Shown in pieces: positions 21,671 to 31,618 of a DNA stretch of 64,000 nt (positions are counted from its first letter, which is position 1; the number at the start of each line of letters is the position of its first letter). The DNA comes from Karstenula rhodostoma CBS 690.94. Taxonomy: Eukaryota > Ascomycota > Dothideomycetes > Pleosporales > Didymosphaeriaceae. The stretch is from positions 1,496,437 to 1,560,436 of the forward strand of contig MU001504.1 in assembly GCA_010093485.1 (NCBI GenBank), given 5' to 3'. The notes below the pieces were generated by a model, which saw nothing but the letters and a program-made list of their open reading frames with translations, was not told where the DNA came from and ran no database searches. Both the position numbers and the translations under genes were made by a program.

Positions 21671-22708
21671 TCACCAAGCGAACTTCTCCCCCACCAGCCC
21701 CTCACTAACCTCCCACAGCCTCTCAGCCTCCTTCTCATCCACCGCATACGACGGTACTTTCGCGCTAACCTGGCAGTCCTCCAAAAATACGCCCTCCTTC
21801 TCCCCACCCAACCCCGGATCCACCGCCGCAACCACACTAGTCGCCGCCCCCTCCTCCGCGCTTTTATCTCCCTTCAATCCCACCTTCGTTCCCCTCTCCT
21901 TCGCCATCGCAAGCCACGCCGGATCCGTGGTTCGATGCAAATCCGTCATGATCTCTCCGGGATGCAGCGCGAAGCTCCTCACGCCCTTCCCTCCCACCTT
22001 CTTATTCAGTCCCACCGAAAACAAGATATTCGCCGTCTTGCTGAGGCCGTACGCGCCGAAGGGGATGTACGTCGTGTCGTCTGTGACGAGGAGGTCAGTG
22101 GCAGCTAACATACCAACGTTGGGCTTTTCCTGCTCGGGGATGACGGCGTGCGGGGTGTTCCAGAGGAGGTCGGAGAAGCGCACGGGGGACACAAAGGTCC
22201 CGATGCTGGAGACGTTGACGATGCGCGGCGCGGTGCTGGCGAGGATTTTGGGCATGAGGAGGTTGGTGAGCAGGAAGTGGCCGATGTGGTTGGTCGCGAA
22301 GTGCATTTCGATGCCATCGACGCTGAGCGTGCGCGATGGGAGGTTCATCACGCCGGCGTTGTTGATGACGATGTCGAGGGTGAGAATGTCGGGCCAGGCT
22401 AGCACTGAAGCGGCGGCAGAGCGGACGGAGGCCTGGGAGCTGAGGTCTACGACTAACGGCTTGAAGGTTACGGAGGGATAGGCGGTGCGGAGGGAGGCGA
22501 GGCTCTCATCAAGTTTGGCCTGGGAGCGACCAGTGATGATGATGGTGGAAGGGGACTGGGAGGCTAAGGCTGCGGCGGTTGCGTATCCGAGACCGTTGCG
22601 GTTGACGCCGGTTATGAGGATGGTGCGATTCTTGATGGCGTCTGGATAGGCAGCGGCGACGGTTTGGGCCGTGGTGTTAAAGCCCCATTCTGAGTTTGTA
22701 GTGGGCAT
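21671..22708 (-). CDS. Short-chain dehydrogenase/reductase
   Basis: NAD(P)-dependent oxidoreductase of the SDR superfamily, closest in layout to retinol-dehydrogenase/WW-oxidoreductase-like fungal SDRs. A single exon of 345 residues from ATG 22708 (MPTTNSEWGF). The dinucleotide motif TGVNRNGLG is at 33-41, NNAG at 116-119, the Ser step at about 167-168 (NVSS) and YGLSK (YxxxK) at 220-224. The Ser-Tyr spacing is longer than in classical SDRs, as in the retinol-dehydrogenase-like branch. The substrate is unknown. It shares a short convergent 3' region with the MFS gene, but co-function is not shown by the sequence. Confidence 0.9.
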   Translation of the reverse strand: MPTTNSEWGFNTTAQTVAAAYPDAIKNRTILITGVNRNGLGYATAAALASQSPSTIIITGRSQAKLDESLASLRTAYPSVTFKPLVVDLSSQASVRSAAASVLAWPDILTLDIVINNAGVMNLPSRTLSVDGIEMHFATNHIGHFLLTNLLMPKILASTAPRIVNVSSIGTFVSPVRFSDLLWNTPHAVIPEQEKPNVGMLAATDLLVTDDTTYIPFGAYGLSKTANILFSVGLNKKVGGKGVRSFALHPGEIMTDLHRTTDPAWLAMAKERGTKVGLKGDKSAEEGAATSVVAAVDPGLGGEKEGVFLEDCQVSAKVPSYAVDEKEAERLWEVSEGLVGEKFAW

Positions 22709-24083
22709 TTTGTCTGATCTTACGCTGTGTGAAGCGGTTGTTTCTTGCAAAAGTTTAGAGAATTGGGTTGGCAGGTCTCATTGCTCATCGCACCCAACCA
22801 TTTTATACTCACGAATCGCCTACATCATCCAACGGACGAAATCGTTCGCGTGCTGCGCGTCATTTCAGGTGTACGATGTACACTGCGGTGGGGAGATGTA
22901 GTTGCGAGCCGACCAATCAACGTGCGCAAACTCCGAGCACGCCGCTCAGCGGCTAGCGTTCCCGAGAGACATCACTTCATTCAAAGTAACCGAAGGAGAG
23001 CCTTCAGTGCTTTTTCCGGGTAGCATGGAGAGTCGCTGTTATCGCCGGAGCACGTCGATCTTATCGCCTGGAAGGCTCTCCAATACACCTCAAAAAGCGA
23101 CATGTCGTAGTCATGTACTACCAAACGCAAGACAACATTGAAGCTTTCTGCCACGATACATCAAGCCCGCACGTTTTTCTGGCAGCATATCGTTCAACTA
23201 TCGTGGTGAACCATGTCGAAGAAGCCTATGGAATCTTCCAGTCGCCTTCACCTTCACCCAGGCACCCGTCAAACGCCGCGCAAGCCCTCTCTCCCTTTTT
23301 CTCTCTATGGCTCTTTCCACAATTTGGTCGCCTACTCGCCTTATGACACACTCTTCTCTATATCTTACTGCACCCCCATCCTTCTCCCCTGGTATCCTAC
23401 TTCTTAACGAGGCACTAGTTGCAGCCGCTCTAGTGATGAGTTACGATAGTGGCTGGTCGACCCATTTGACGCAGATTATCTACACCATGCGTTCGGCCAT
23501 TCTCCGCCTTGCAAGCCCTTGTCTTGGAACCCGCGTCCGGAAGCGGGCATTGGGTGCAGGTTCTTCCTGCGATTGATAATCTTACACGGTCATTCAGTAG
23601 GGAGCCAGGGGTCTTTGCCAGCGCGAAGGCTCCATTGAGCTGCTGCCTGGGAGGTGGCACTTGAGGGAGCCGTATCAGGGTAATTTTGGGGGATTATGCG
23701 TTTCAATTTCTGTCATAGGCGAGTCGAGCATTCATACTATAGCAAGGAATAGATTCATATACATGCCATCCATGCTTATGAAATATTCAATGTGACGATG
23801 TCAATGGTTCTTGCTTTCACATGCGTGCGATATCACGTGTGAATGGAGGAGATTAATGTCGAGCTTCATTGAGCGTTCAAATCTAATGAATCATTATCGA
23901 ACCCATGTTCCAAGATCATCTTCTACCGTGAATATTCATCAAGATACCCACCTCCCCACCCTAAATCCTTCAAGTAAACTCAAGATCTCGCTTTTTCTTA
24001 GCGCTGCTGTGCTGTCTACCTACTGTCTTTGACCTCCAGTATGCACACACTCAGGCTTAGTGCACTGCCCGCTAGTCGCCAAT
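22709..24083. other. Intergenic region with one copy of a duplicated segment
   Basis: Holds the dehydrogenase 5' flank, the 3' flank of the CCCH gene and copy A of a diverged segment (23197-23669, see separate entry). No other gene seen. Confidence 0.5.
23197..23669 (+). repeat. Diverged duplicated segment, copy A
   Basis: Similar to the minus strand of 25270-25817. Shared landmarks in order: TCGTGGT with GTCGAAGAAG-like; CTCTCTCC tracts; GAGGCACTAGTTGCAGC; ATCTACACCATG; GCATTGGG; CTGCGATTGAT; TCCATTGAGCT; ACTTGAGGGA. Both copies contain a short frame that starts at the shared CACCATG and ends GAGS(S/T)CD then TGA (29 residues here, at 23487-23576). Coding status is unknown; it may be a duplicated promoter-plus-small-gene or a transposon relic. 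Confidence 0.6.
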
Positions 24084-24700
24084 CTAATAGTGCGAGAACC
24101 TGCAACGTGCATTGGTGCACTGTGATCCGTACCGACAAGCATGTCTGGGTCCATCATTTTCTTGTACCACGATCGCCTTCTCGTCGGCATCAGTGTCGTC
24201 TCGCTCCGCTGACTCCTTCTCCTTCTCCTCCTCCTCAATCTCTAGCAGGCGCATGTGTCGCTCGAAAAGTGCGGGGTCATTGGGATGCGCAAACTTGCAT
24301 TTCTTCGTACATTTGCCTTGCAGGAATTTCCGACAAACAGGCGTGGGCTCATTTTTGCACTCGCCGAGACACTCGCAAATATGCGCGCTCGTTGCGACCG
24401 GCTCACTCTCTGCGGTGGACTGGGTATCTGCAACAGGCTCAATCTTTGCAGCGGGCGGCCGTTTCGCGGTCGTCCGACTCCCTGCGGTGGGCTTCTGAAT
24501 CTTCGCTTCTGTGACCTTGTGCCTGCGCTGTGATCAGTACGTAACGAATGACTCCGACACCTGCATCTCTTAACTCACGTGCGATCCTTGAAGGGCTTTT
24601 TCGGACGTCCTAAGCTGGTCTTGCCACCGATCTTACCTTTCAACGGGTAGTTTTCCGGTTCCGCGCCCTTTGAACGCGTGTGCGCAGAGGGCGGTGACAT
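24084..24700 (-). CDS. Small CCCH zinc-finger protein, paralogue 1
   Basis: Exons 24579-24700 and 24084-24522 (GTGAGT donor, CGCAG acceptor, 56-bp intron) give 186 residues from ATG 24700. The N-terminus (SAHTRSKG, then TSLGRPKK) is basic and shared with paralogue 2. CCCH fingers: a degenerate first (ICECLGEC, no His in place), an intact second (CRKFLQGKCTKKCKFAH, C-x7-C-x3-C-x3-H) and an intact third (CRYGSQCTNARCRFSH, C-x5-C-x4-C-x3-H) at the very C-terminus. A Glu/Lys-rich acidic helix links the last two. CCCH fingers usually bind RNA (known); the target here is unknown. It is divergent from paralogue 2, with starts 1.3 kb apart. Confidence 0.75.
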
Positions 24701-25269
24701 TCTGATTGATGCAAGATGTCTGGATCGAGGCTGAGGTCAAATACTTGTCCTCGAGGCGCTACCGGCGAGTTGAGCTTGCAGTTGGAAAATGTGAGCCTCG
24801 CGTGGACTGCACCTGATAGGATGTGCGCTCTGGCGTCGCCGTACTTAATTTGAGTCTGTGAACGATAGAGCACGCTTGAAATCGGAGGCTTGGTTCGTTG
24901 TCTTGGAATGAACAATGCAAAGCGCGACGTTAAAGGGCTAACTCATTCGTTCGACTTCTGTAATTTGGGTAAGTTGAAGTCTGGTCGTTGAACATCTGGA
25001 TGTGTACATACAAACAGTTCTCTCGCCTAGGTTAAGAGGGTAGATGGAGGTGGTGGCGCATTCCCTGAAATTGAATATCTAAAACTGTTTTCCCGAACAT
25101 GCCATGGGTTGATAAGTTGACAGGCGGCGGGGCGAGCAGAGCAGCTGAGTCGCAGTAAGGAGGACCCCACCTTCGGATGCGTTGTTTAGTTGAAAGCACA
25201 ACGAGAAGATTGCTGTAGGTACAGGAGAAGAGAGTTGGATTGAAGTAGATGTATACTAACTAATCGATA

Positions 25270-25817
25270 CCTCCCTCAAGTACCACCCATCAGGCGGTAG
25301 CTCAATGGAGGCTGTCACACTTGCGACAGCCCTGGTACCGTACCGTGGCCATGTGAGATATCAATCGCAGGTAGAACCCGCGCCCAATGCTCGCCTTTCG
25401 GTAACCAACCACGGGCGAGCCGCATGGCGTTGGTGAGACCCCAGCAGGTACGGGGCAGCCCGACTCATGGTGTAGATATCTGCGTCAACGGCGTTACCAG
25501 CTACTGCACGACTAATAATTAGAGCAGCTGCAACTAGTGCCTCGTCGAGAGCAGGATGCGAGGGGAAGAGGGGTACAATCAAGGAGAGACAATGCGGGTC
25601 ATAAGTCGGCGCCGTGGAGGGAGAAAGGGAGAGAGGGCAGGGCGCGCAGTTTATATAGACTACGGTTCGCGCTAGTCAGCATTCACGTGTGGGAATGGGC
25701 ACCTGCATTGGAGCGCCTGGGCAGGCTCCCGCCTTTGACGGGGGCCTGAGTGAAAGGGGACTGTGAGCTCTGAGGCGCAGGTTCCAGAAGGCTCTTCAAC
25801 TTGTTTGACCACGACAT
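25270..25817 (-). repeat. Diverged duplicated segment, copy B
   Basis: Counterpart of 23197-23669 in opposite orientation, located in the divergent promoter region between the two CCCH genes. It includes a TATA-like TATATAAAC and a CT-rich tract followed by the shared region with CACCATG. Its small frame ends in the same GAGSTCD (35 residues, 25361-25468). Several interior stretches align over 15-18 bases. Confidence 0.6.
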
Positions 25818-25999
25818 AAAACTTTGCGCGCAACCAGACACCTCTCCTTAAGCCACGCATTATCTCCCAGCGAACCACAGCCATAACTAGGTAAAGCAGC
25901 GTATATGAGCGGACGAGAAGCTGAGCTTTAACCCTACCTCAGTGACGGTATCGGAAGGTTCGCAATACCCCAGCCTCAGCTTGACTCGAACGAACCAGT

Positions 26000-26548
26000 A
26001 TGTCCGTAAACATGCACACGCGCTCAAAAGCACCCGACCCGGACCATTACCCATTCAAGAGAGGTCAAGAGAATGGCAAGATCAGCATAGGACGTCCGAA
26101 AAAGTCTGTCCCCAACATTGATGCGTTGAGTTTGCATTACTGATAACAGCTCAGGCACAAAGTCTCGAAATCGAAACCCCGTACTTCCACAACGGCGAGC
26201 TCCAAAATCTGTCAGAAATACCTCCAGAATTTGTGTCCAGGTGGTTGTGGGTACCAACATCGACCTGTTTGCCGAAAGTTCCTTGAAGGCAGATGCAAGA
26301 AAGGGTGCAAGTTTGCGCACCCTATCGATCCTGCTTTCTTTGAGCGAGAGCTACGCTTGCTCGAAATCGAAAAAGAAGAAGCGTTGCCTACACAAAGCAC
26401 CTCCATGGAGTTGAAGAAGGGCAATGAGGAACAGGAGCATCTCGCCGCAGGACAAACTGCACATATGACACAACACGATGAAGAAAGGCCAGCCCGTCGC
26501 TACGGAATGCAGTGCAGGCGTATTAGGTGTAGGTTCTCACATCCTTAG
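26000..26548 (+). CDS. Small CCCH zinc-finger protein, paralogue 2
   Basis: Exons 26000-26103 and 26155-26548 (GTCTGT donor, CTCAG acceptor, 51-bp intron) give 165 residues. Homologous to paralogue 1 through the N-terminus (HTRSKAPDPDHYPF, SIGRPKK) and the fingers. Here the first finger is intact (CQKYLQNLCPGGCGYQH) and so is the second (CRKFLEGRCKKGCKFAH), but in the third the first Cys is replaced by Arg (RRYGMQCRRIRCRFSH). The two paralogues have therefore lost different zinc ligands. The donor is not a consensus one; a 30-bp alternative intron was rejected as too short. An RNA-binding role is inferred from the fold only. Confidence 0.72.
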
Positions 26549-27366
26549 AGCGAGCCTGTTTGAACACAAACTGCCATAAGTCCGGACACCTTCACTGGGA
26601 AAGCGACCGTTAACTAATAATAGAGCAGCAAGTATACGACAAGGGTGCACCTCAAGAGCGAGGGATGGTGGCCATGGTTAAAGACAGAGACTTGATGGCA
26701 TGAGACAGGCAGTCTGGGCAAAATGCAAAGGCTAAGGTGTGAATACGGTAGCATATGTACACAGGCCAAAGCTTTACTCTGTTGTAACTTCATTAACAAC
26801 AGCATTCGTTCCTAAATTCATTGTCAATCTCACTTGTGGTAGTCCACGTCTTCATAAGAGTTTCTCAAAACCCTTCTTACATCGACCCAGTACAGGAAAT
26901 CGAGTGGTAGTTAGGGCAGGTAAACCCAGCCAGCTGGCTCCATAGTAGAGTAGCACATTGAAGTTCGTAACTTAGGAATTAGTAGGCATAAGTCCACAGG
27001 CTGGGGCTACAAGGTTCACTTCTCCCTGGCTCGATAAAATACAGATTAGTACTTTATCTAAGGAGAGATATAGTCAGTAGCCGTGATCGAGACTAGGCCA
27101 CTGGTCTATTACAGACGATAATCAGGTCAGCATATGACCACTATTCATGTTTCAAAAGATTATCGGTTTTCTATAAGCATTTCGTCATCAAAGTGTATAC
27201 ATTAGTTCCGACCTGAGAAGACAGAGCAATCGCCAATTATAACTCGAGAAGACAGTACCAACAAACGCCATTGGTAACTTGAGAATACAGTACAACTATG
27301 TTCCGAGTGACCCATTGGCTGTTTGATCACCCACTTCCGGTCCATCAATCAAAATCCTGATCGAAT
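26549..27366. other. Intergenic region, no gene seen
   Basis: Moderately AT-rich, with only very short open frames on both strands. Nothing structured was recognised. Confidence 0.5.
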
Positions 27367-28221
27367 TCACAAGAAAAGCCATGCCTGACTTGAGCGACAT
27401 AATGACCGGTCAAGCAACCTTCCCTCCTGTTTCCAATCTCGACCAGGGTGACGCCAGTGGCAGCCTATTTTGGAACAGCCAATTCCGCGAGGGCAGAAGG
27501 GGCTCTCAAGCTGTGGTTGCTCGAAATCCATCTCATCGTCGCTTGCAAGATTACCGTTCTCGATGGTGGTGTTGCCAAATTCGTGCATTCCTGTAGCTTC
27601 GATTTTTGCCTTCTTGGCGTTCCGCTCAGCCTCCAGTTGCCTCTTCAGTACGGTAATCTCAGCATCTTGTTCGACAATTCGAACGCCTTGGTTGACTACG
27701 TGCCTCTCCATGTTGGCCGCGCGTTCTACCAGCAGTACCTTCTCCCGAAGATGAGCCTCTTGCTGATCGACGAAGTTGTCGTGGAGCTTTGCCACATGAT
27801 GACGGAGACGGAAGTTTTCCGACCGATCCTTCACCCTTCCTATACGAAGGTCGTTGTTGGCGCGTTCCAGGTCAGTCTCAGGCGTAGCTGAACACTTGGC
27901 CTGAAAGTAGGCTATGAGATCATCCTTGTCCTTCATCTGCAGGTACGGAACCTTGTCGGTGCCACGAAGAGCATGCACGGGGTCATCAAAGATTGTCTTT
28001 CTGAGATGCCTAACCAGCTTCTTCTGTGCTTCGAGTTCGTAGTAGAGGCTTTCAACATCGCCCTCTACAAATTGACTATTCGTCTGGAGTTGGCGATTGT
28101 GATCTCGCAAGACGTTGCTGACAGCGTCCCCTTGTTGCTGAACCCTTCCGCATCGTCAAGTGCTTGAGACGATGAATACATATGACCTTGTCCCGGTACG
28201 AAGATTAAATTCTACTTTCAT
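27367..28221 (-). CDS. Coiled-coil protein with a C-terminal CCCH finger
   Basis: Proposed exons 28180-28221 (MKVEFNLRTG) and 27367-28137, joined by a 42-bp intron (GTATTC donor, CTTGAC branch, TTCAG acceptor) in phase, giving 270 residues. Without the small first exon the frame has no ATG. The bulk is predicted coiled coil (QFVEGDVESLYYELEAQKK; later heptad-like runs around RHVVNQGVRIVEQDAEI). The C-terminus has a single CCCH finger, CPRGIGCSKIGCHWRH (C-x5-C-x4-C-x3-H), with the same spacing as the last finger of the neighbouring paralogues. It is the third CCCH gene within 4.2 kb. Function unknown; a link to RNA binding is inference. Confidence 0.6.
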
Positions 28222-28678
28222 AGGCGCTCTTTTGTTTTCTGTAAAGACCTTGTACCGGTCACAAGTATTAGTGTCATCACACTACCTCAGAACCGTATAT
28301 ATACAGCTCGAATAGCCGCGTCAGACTCGCTGCGTTGTAGACCCTCATGAGCGTTAAAGACTCGTAACATGGCTATCCAAAATCACAAAAAGAGCCTGTT
28401 CTCAATCATACAACATCATTTAGCCACTATTCGATATGTCTCATCAAGAGAAGACGCGCCGTCGCAATCATCACCCAAACTTCTACAACGCGCCGCTCCT
28501 CTACAGAGCCGGCTCCCCTGGCAACGTGGGCATAGATCCGACGCAGCTCTCTCAGCGCAAACCGTCACTGTCCGTCCTACACACCTGCATTTCACAAGCT
28601 CACGTTATTTGACAAGGTAAACAGATCCACACACACATACGACCATAGGACATGTAAACTGGCCCAATCCGCTCGGCC
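28222..28678. other. Intergenic region with a possible short frame
   Basis: Promoter side of the coiled-coil CCCH gene. A 58-residue frame at 28436-28612 (MSHQEKTRRRNHHPNFYN start) has protein-like composition but no second support, so I did not call it a gene. Confidence 0.35.
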
Positions 28679-30944
28679 TTACGTAAGGGTTATGGTCCTC
28701 GTTTCGACGTTCAATTCTGGCATCTTCGTCGCCCTCTCACACGTGTACCGTCCGTTCTTCCAAAAGGTGCTGTATCGTAATGCCTGGTAATAGGATAAAT
28801 CCCGTTCCCCATCCGCGAATTTGTAGTGTCCATGGAACACTGTATCCTTGCTGCTACGAGCTTGCTCCTCGAGATAGCTTCGCTCAGAGACGACGCGACA
28901 ATGTATGGCTGGATTCGCACAGTTCTCTAGTAAAAGTTCCAGCGCTAGGTAGTTCGGGGGGCTGACAAGGCTGGTGTCGATGCAAGCCGTGAATTGGCTC
29001 AGCGTGGGCGGCATGGTATTCACCAGCTCTGTGGTGGCTTCTCGGTGTGTGGTACTGTGCCAGGAACGAGGTTGGGGGTGGAGAACGAGATGCTCCAGAG
29101 ATGGCGGTATGGCTGCGCAGAGACGCCCCACGTATCTCTTGTGGAATGGTATCCCGGAAAACAAAAGTATCTCGCTGATCTCTAGTCGCTGGAGAAAGGT
29201 GAACTTTGGTAGTAGCCTGAAGAATTGTTTCTCAGTGTCGTCGTCCGCACCAATCCGATGAAACATGACCAGTGAGAGTTCCTTGAGTTGTATATGGGTG
29301 GAGGGAAGAAGTAGCTCGAGTACTTTATCCAAATGCAAGAGAGAAGGTGGGTCGTCTTTATGGTGATCCTGTGCAAAACGAAAGGCTTCAAGCCTGGGGC
29401 AGGCTCTGATGATTGTTTTGATGTCGGAGTAGGTATAAAAGCCGGCTACAAACGAGAGGCGACTGATGTTGCAGGTTCCTGGCTGTAGTGCTAACGCAGC
29501 GAATTCTTTGCGACGCCACATTGCCATTTCTGGGGAGCTGCGTGTCCAATACGCTTCGAAATTGTCCATGTTGGCTCCTTGCAACATGTTATTGAATGCG
29601 GCGAGGATGCCTACGGGGAGGAATGCAAGTTAGCAACCGTTTCCAGTGGTAATCGAATATCCATTGTGCGAGACCTTCCCAGGACAAAGTAGGAATGAAG
29701 TGAGATATCTTTCAAGAAAAAAAGGCAGCAAGGTCTTCAGTTTACGCACCTTCTCTGACGGCCACCCGTCTCAATGATTTGAACCGATGCTCTGGTGATT
29801 TGAATGTAAGTGCGCTCCCAGACATTTCCACCATGTCTTGCAGGTATAGTTCCCGAAGATTCGGCAATAGGGCTAGCAAAAGAACCACAATAGGTTCTTC
29901 AGCCCCTGCGCGTAGCCCCATGCAGAATCTTTGGTCGTATGGAAGGTGCTCTAGGTACTCGTCCCACCCCGACTCGCGTCTAAACGTCGTTTTGCAGAAT
30001 TGCTTGCTTCGAAGCTTCTGGCGCAGCTCGTTCTGGCCGTGATATTCAAGTACATGAGATATAATGCCAGCTGCTCGAGCTGCGTCTGTATAGAACTTGT
30101 AGGTTACCTCGTCCGGTTCGCGTTTGCGCTGTACCGCAATTGAGTAATCCCTCACGTCTTTCTCTGGTTCGGTTATCTCCCACCACATGTCGTATTCTTC
30201 ATCAGTCATATCGTTATCAGGATTCCAATATTGTCGAGGACTGTTGTCGTTGTAGAAGTCGTTGAAGGATTTGTCGACAACTGACTGTGTGAACGATAGA
30301 TTGTCATCTTCGGAGGAATCATATTTCCAGTATTCTTCGGGGTAGTCATCGGAGAAGTATGCCGACGCATCGGATTCGGATTCGGGTTCACCTGAAGAAC
30401 TATCCTCAACGCCCTCGGGCATCCACAGGGGATCATGACCAGTCTCTAGAACATCTGCGAGTTCGCGTGCATCGTCGGCTCCGTCGTCGATGGTATCATT
30501 CTCGAAGCCACCTTCGTAGTCGTCTGCAGTTTCTTCATCGACGTTATCGCTGCTGAACATTATCATTTCTTGATCCGCGTCATTGCCGAACATCCTCATC
30601 TCATCATCCTCGTCCTCCTCTTCAATAAGATCATCAATCTCATCAACCATCCTATCTCCATTTTCCTCATACTTCCAATATCTCCAATCAATCGAACTCA
30701 ACGTACTCCATTGCCTCAGCTGAACACGCTGCACTTGCAGCGCAAGATCGGGTCGCTCCAACACGCGGCGCAGAAAGGGCTCAATTCCGCTTTCTGGATG
30801 CACAACCGTGCACTCGCGAAACAGTTCCGGTTCTGTGGCGATCCGCAGGCGCTTGCATGTGAGCGAAAGGTTGAGGAGATCGACCTGGAAAAGGTGTGAT
30901 GCGATGTGGAGCAAGAGCTCCGCGCTGAGGTCGTCAATAGCCAT
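28679..30944 (-). CDS. F-box protein with leucine-rich C-terminal region
   Basis: Likely substrate receptor of an SCF ubiquitin ligase. Exons 29750-30944 and 28679-29610, joined by a 139-bp intron (GTGCGT donor, GCTAAC branch, CCGTAG acceptor) in phase, give 708 residues. The F-box is at about 3-45 (DLSAELLLHIASHLFQVDLLNLSLTCKRLR). A very acidic Asp/Glu-rich region follows (about 85-230), then helical, leucine-rich segments (LLLALLPNLRELYL; LQRLEISEILLF; LSQFTACIDTSL) consistent with irregular LRR-like repeats. Such F-box proteins are a large, fast-evolving group in Pleosporales-type fungi. The substrate is unknown. Confidence 0.85.
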
Positions 30945-31618
30945 CGTGATGAACAGATACGTAATCTTTGACGTGGGCCGCGGCAGGTTGGTGGTTGTCG
31001 TGCGTTGAGATGGAAAGGCACGCTAACCTACTGAAGTTATCGCTAGCTCGAACAAGGTTAAGTGTGATGTGGACCAGTCTATCCCCCCACTCTACGATCA
31101 TTTCCTTCAAAGTCAAGCCTACATCGCTCGTGGCCAACACACACCACTTTACACACATCGTAGTTAAATGTGCAGGAGCAGATGCTTGGCATTTTAAGTA
31201 ACTTGTGAGTGACATAGCACAATATCATCAGATGACCCTGAAAAGGAGACGACGAAATCACAACTCCTACCATCCTCTTGCGGGCAAACATCATGTCGGA
31301 CCAGACAAGGTCATTTGAGCGACGTAAACAGATTCAGATACGCGTCGAATCAACTGCAAAAGACAATACACTTGTAACATTCGTGTATGATGACAAAAAC
31401 TCAGCCTAGGGGACTAAAACCTGGTCTTCCTCAGTTACAAGGCCACTACCAAGCAACAACCATACAATCTGTAGAACGCAAGCAAGTCGAACCTGGAATC
31501 CCTCGCAGATGCATGTGTAACTCATAACGCCGTGTATCCCCTCAAATGCACGCTAAATGACACTTTCAATCCGTCCGACGCCAAACCCCGAAAAGACGAG
31601 AAGACAAAAGGAGATTCA
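30945..31618. other. Intergenic region, no gene seen
   Basis: Lies upstream of the F-box gene and downstream of the repeat protein gene. No supported feature. Confidence 0.5.
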
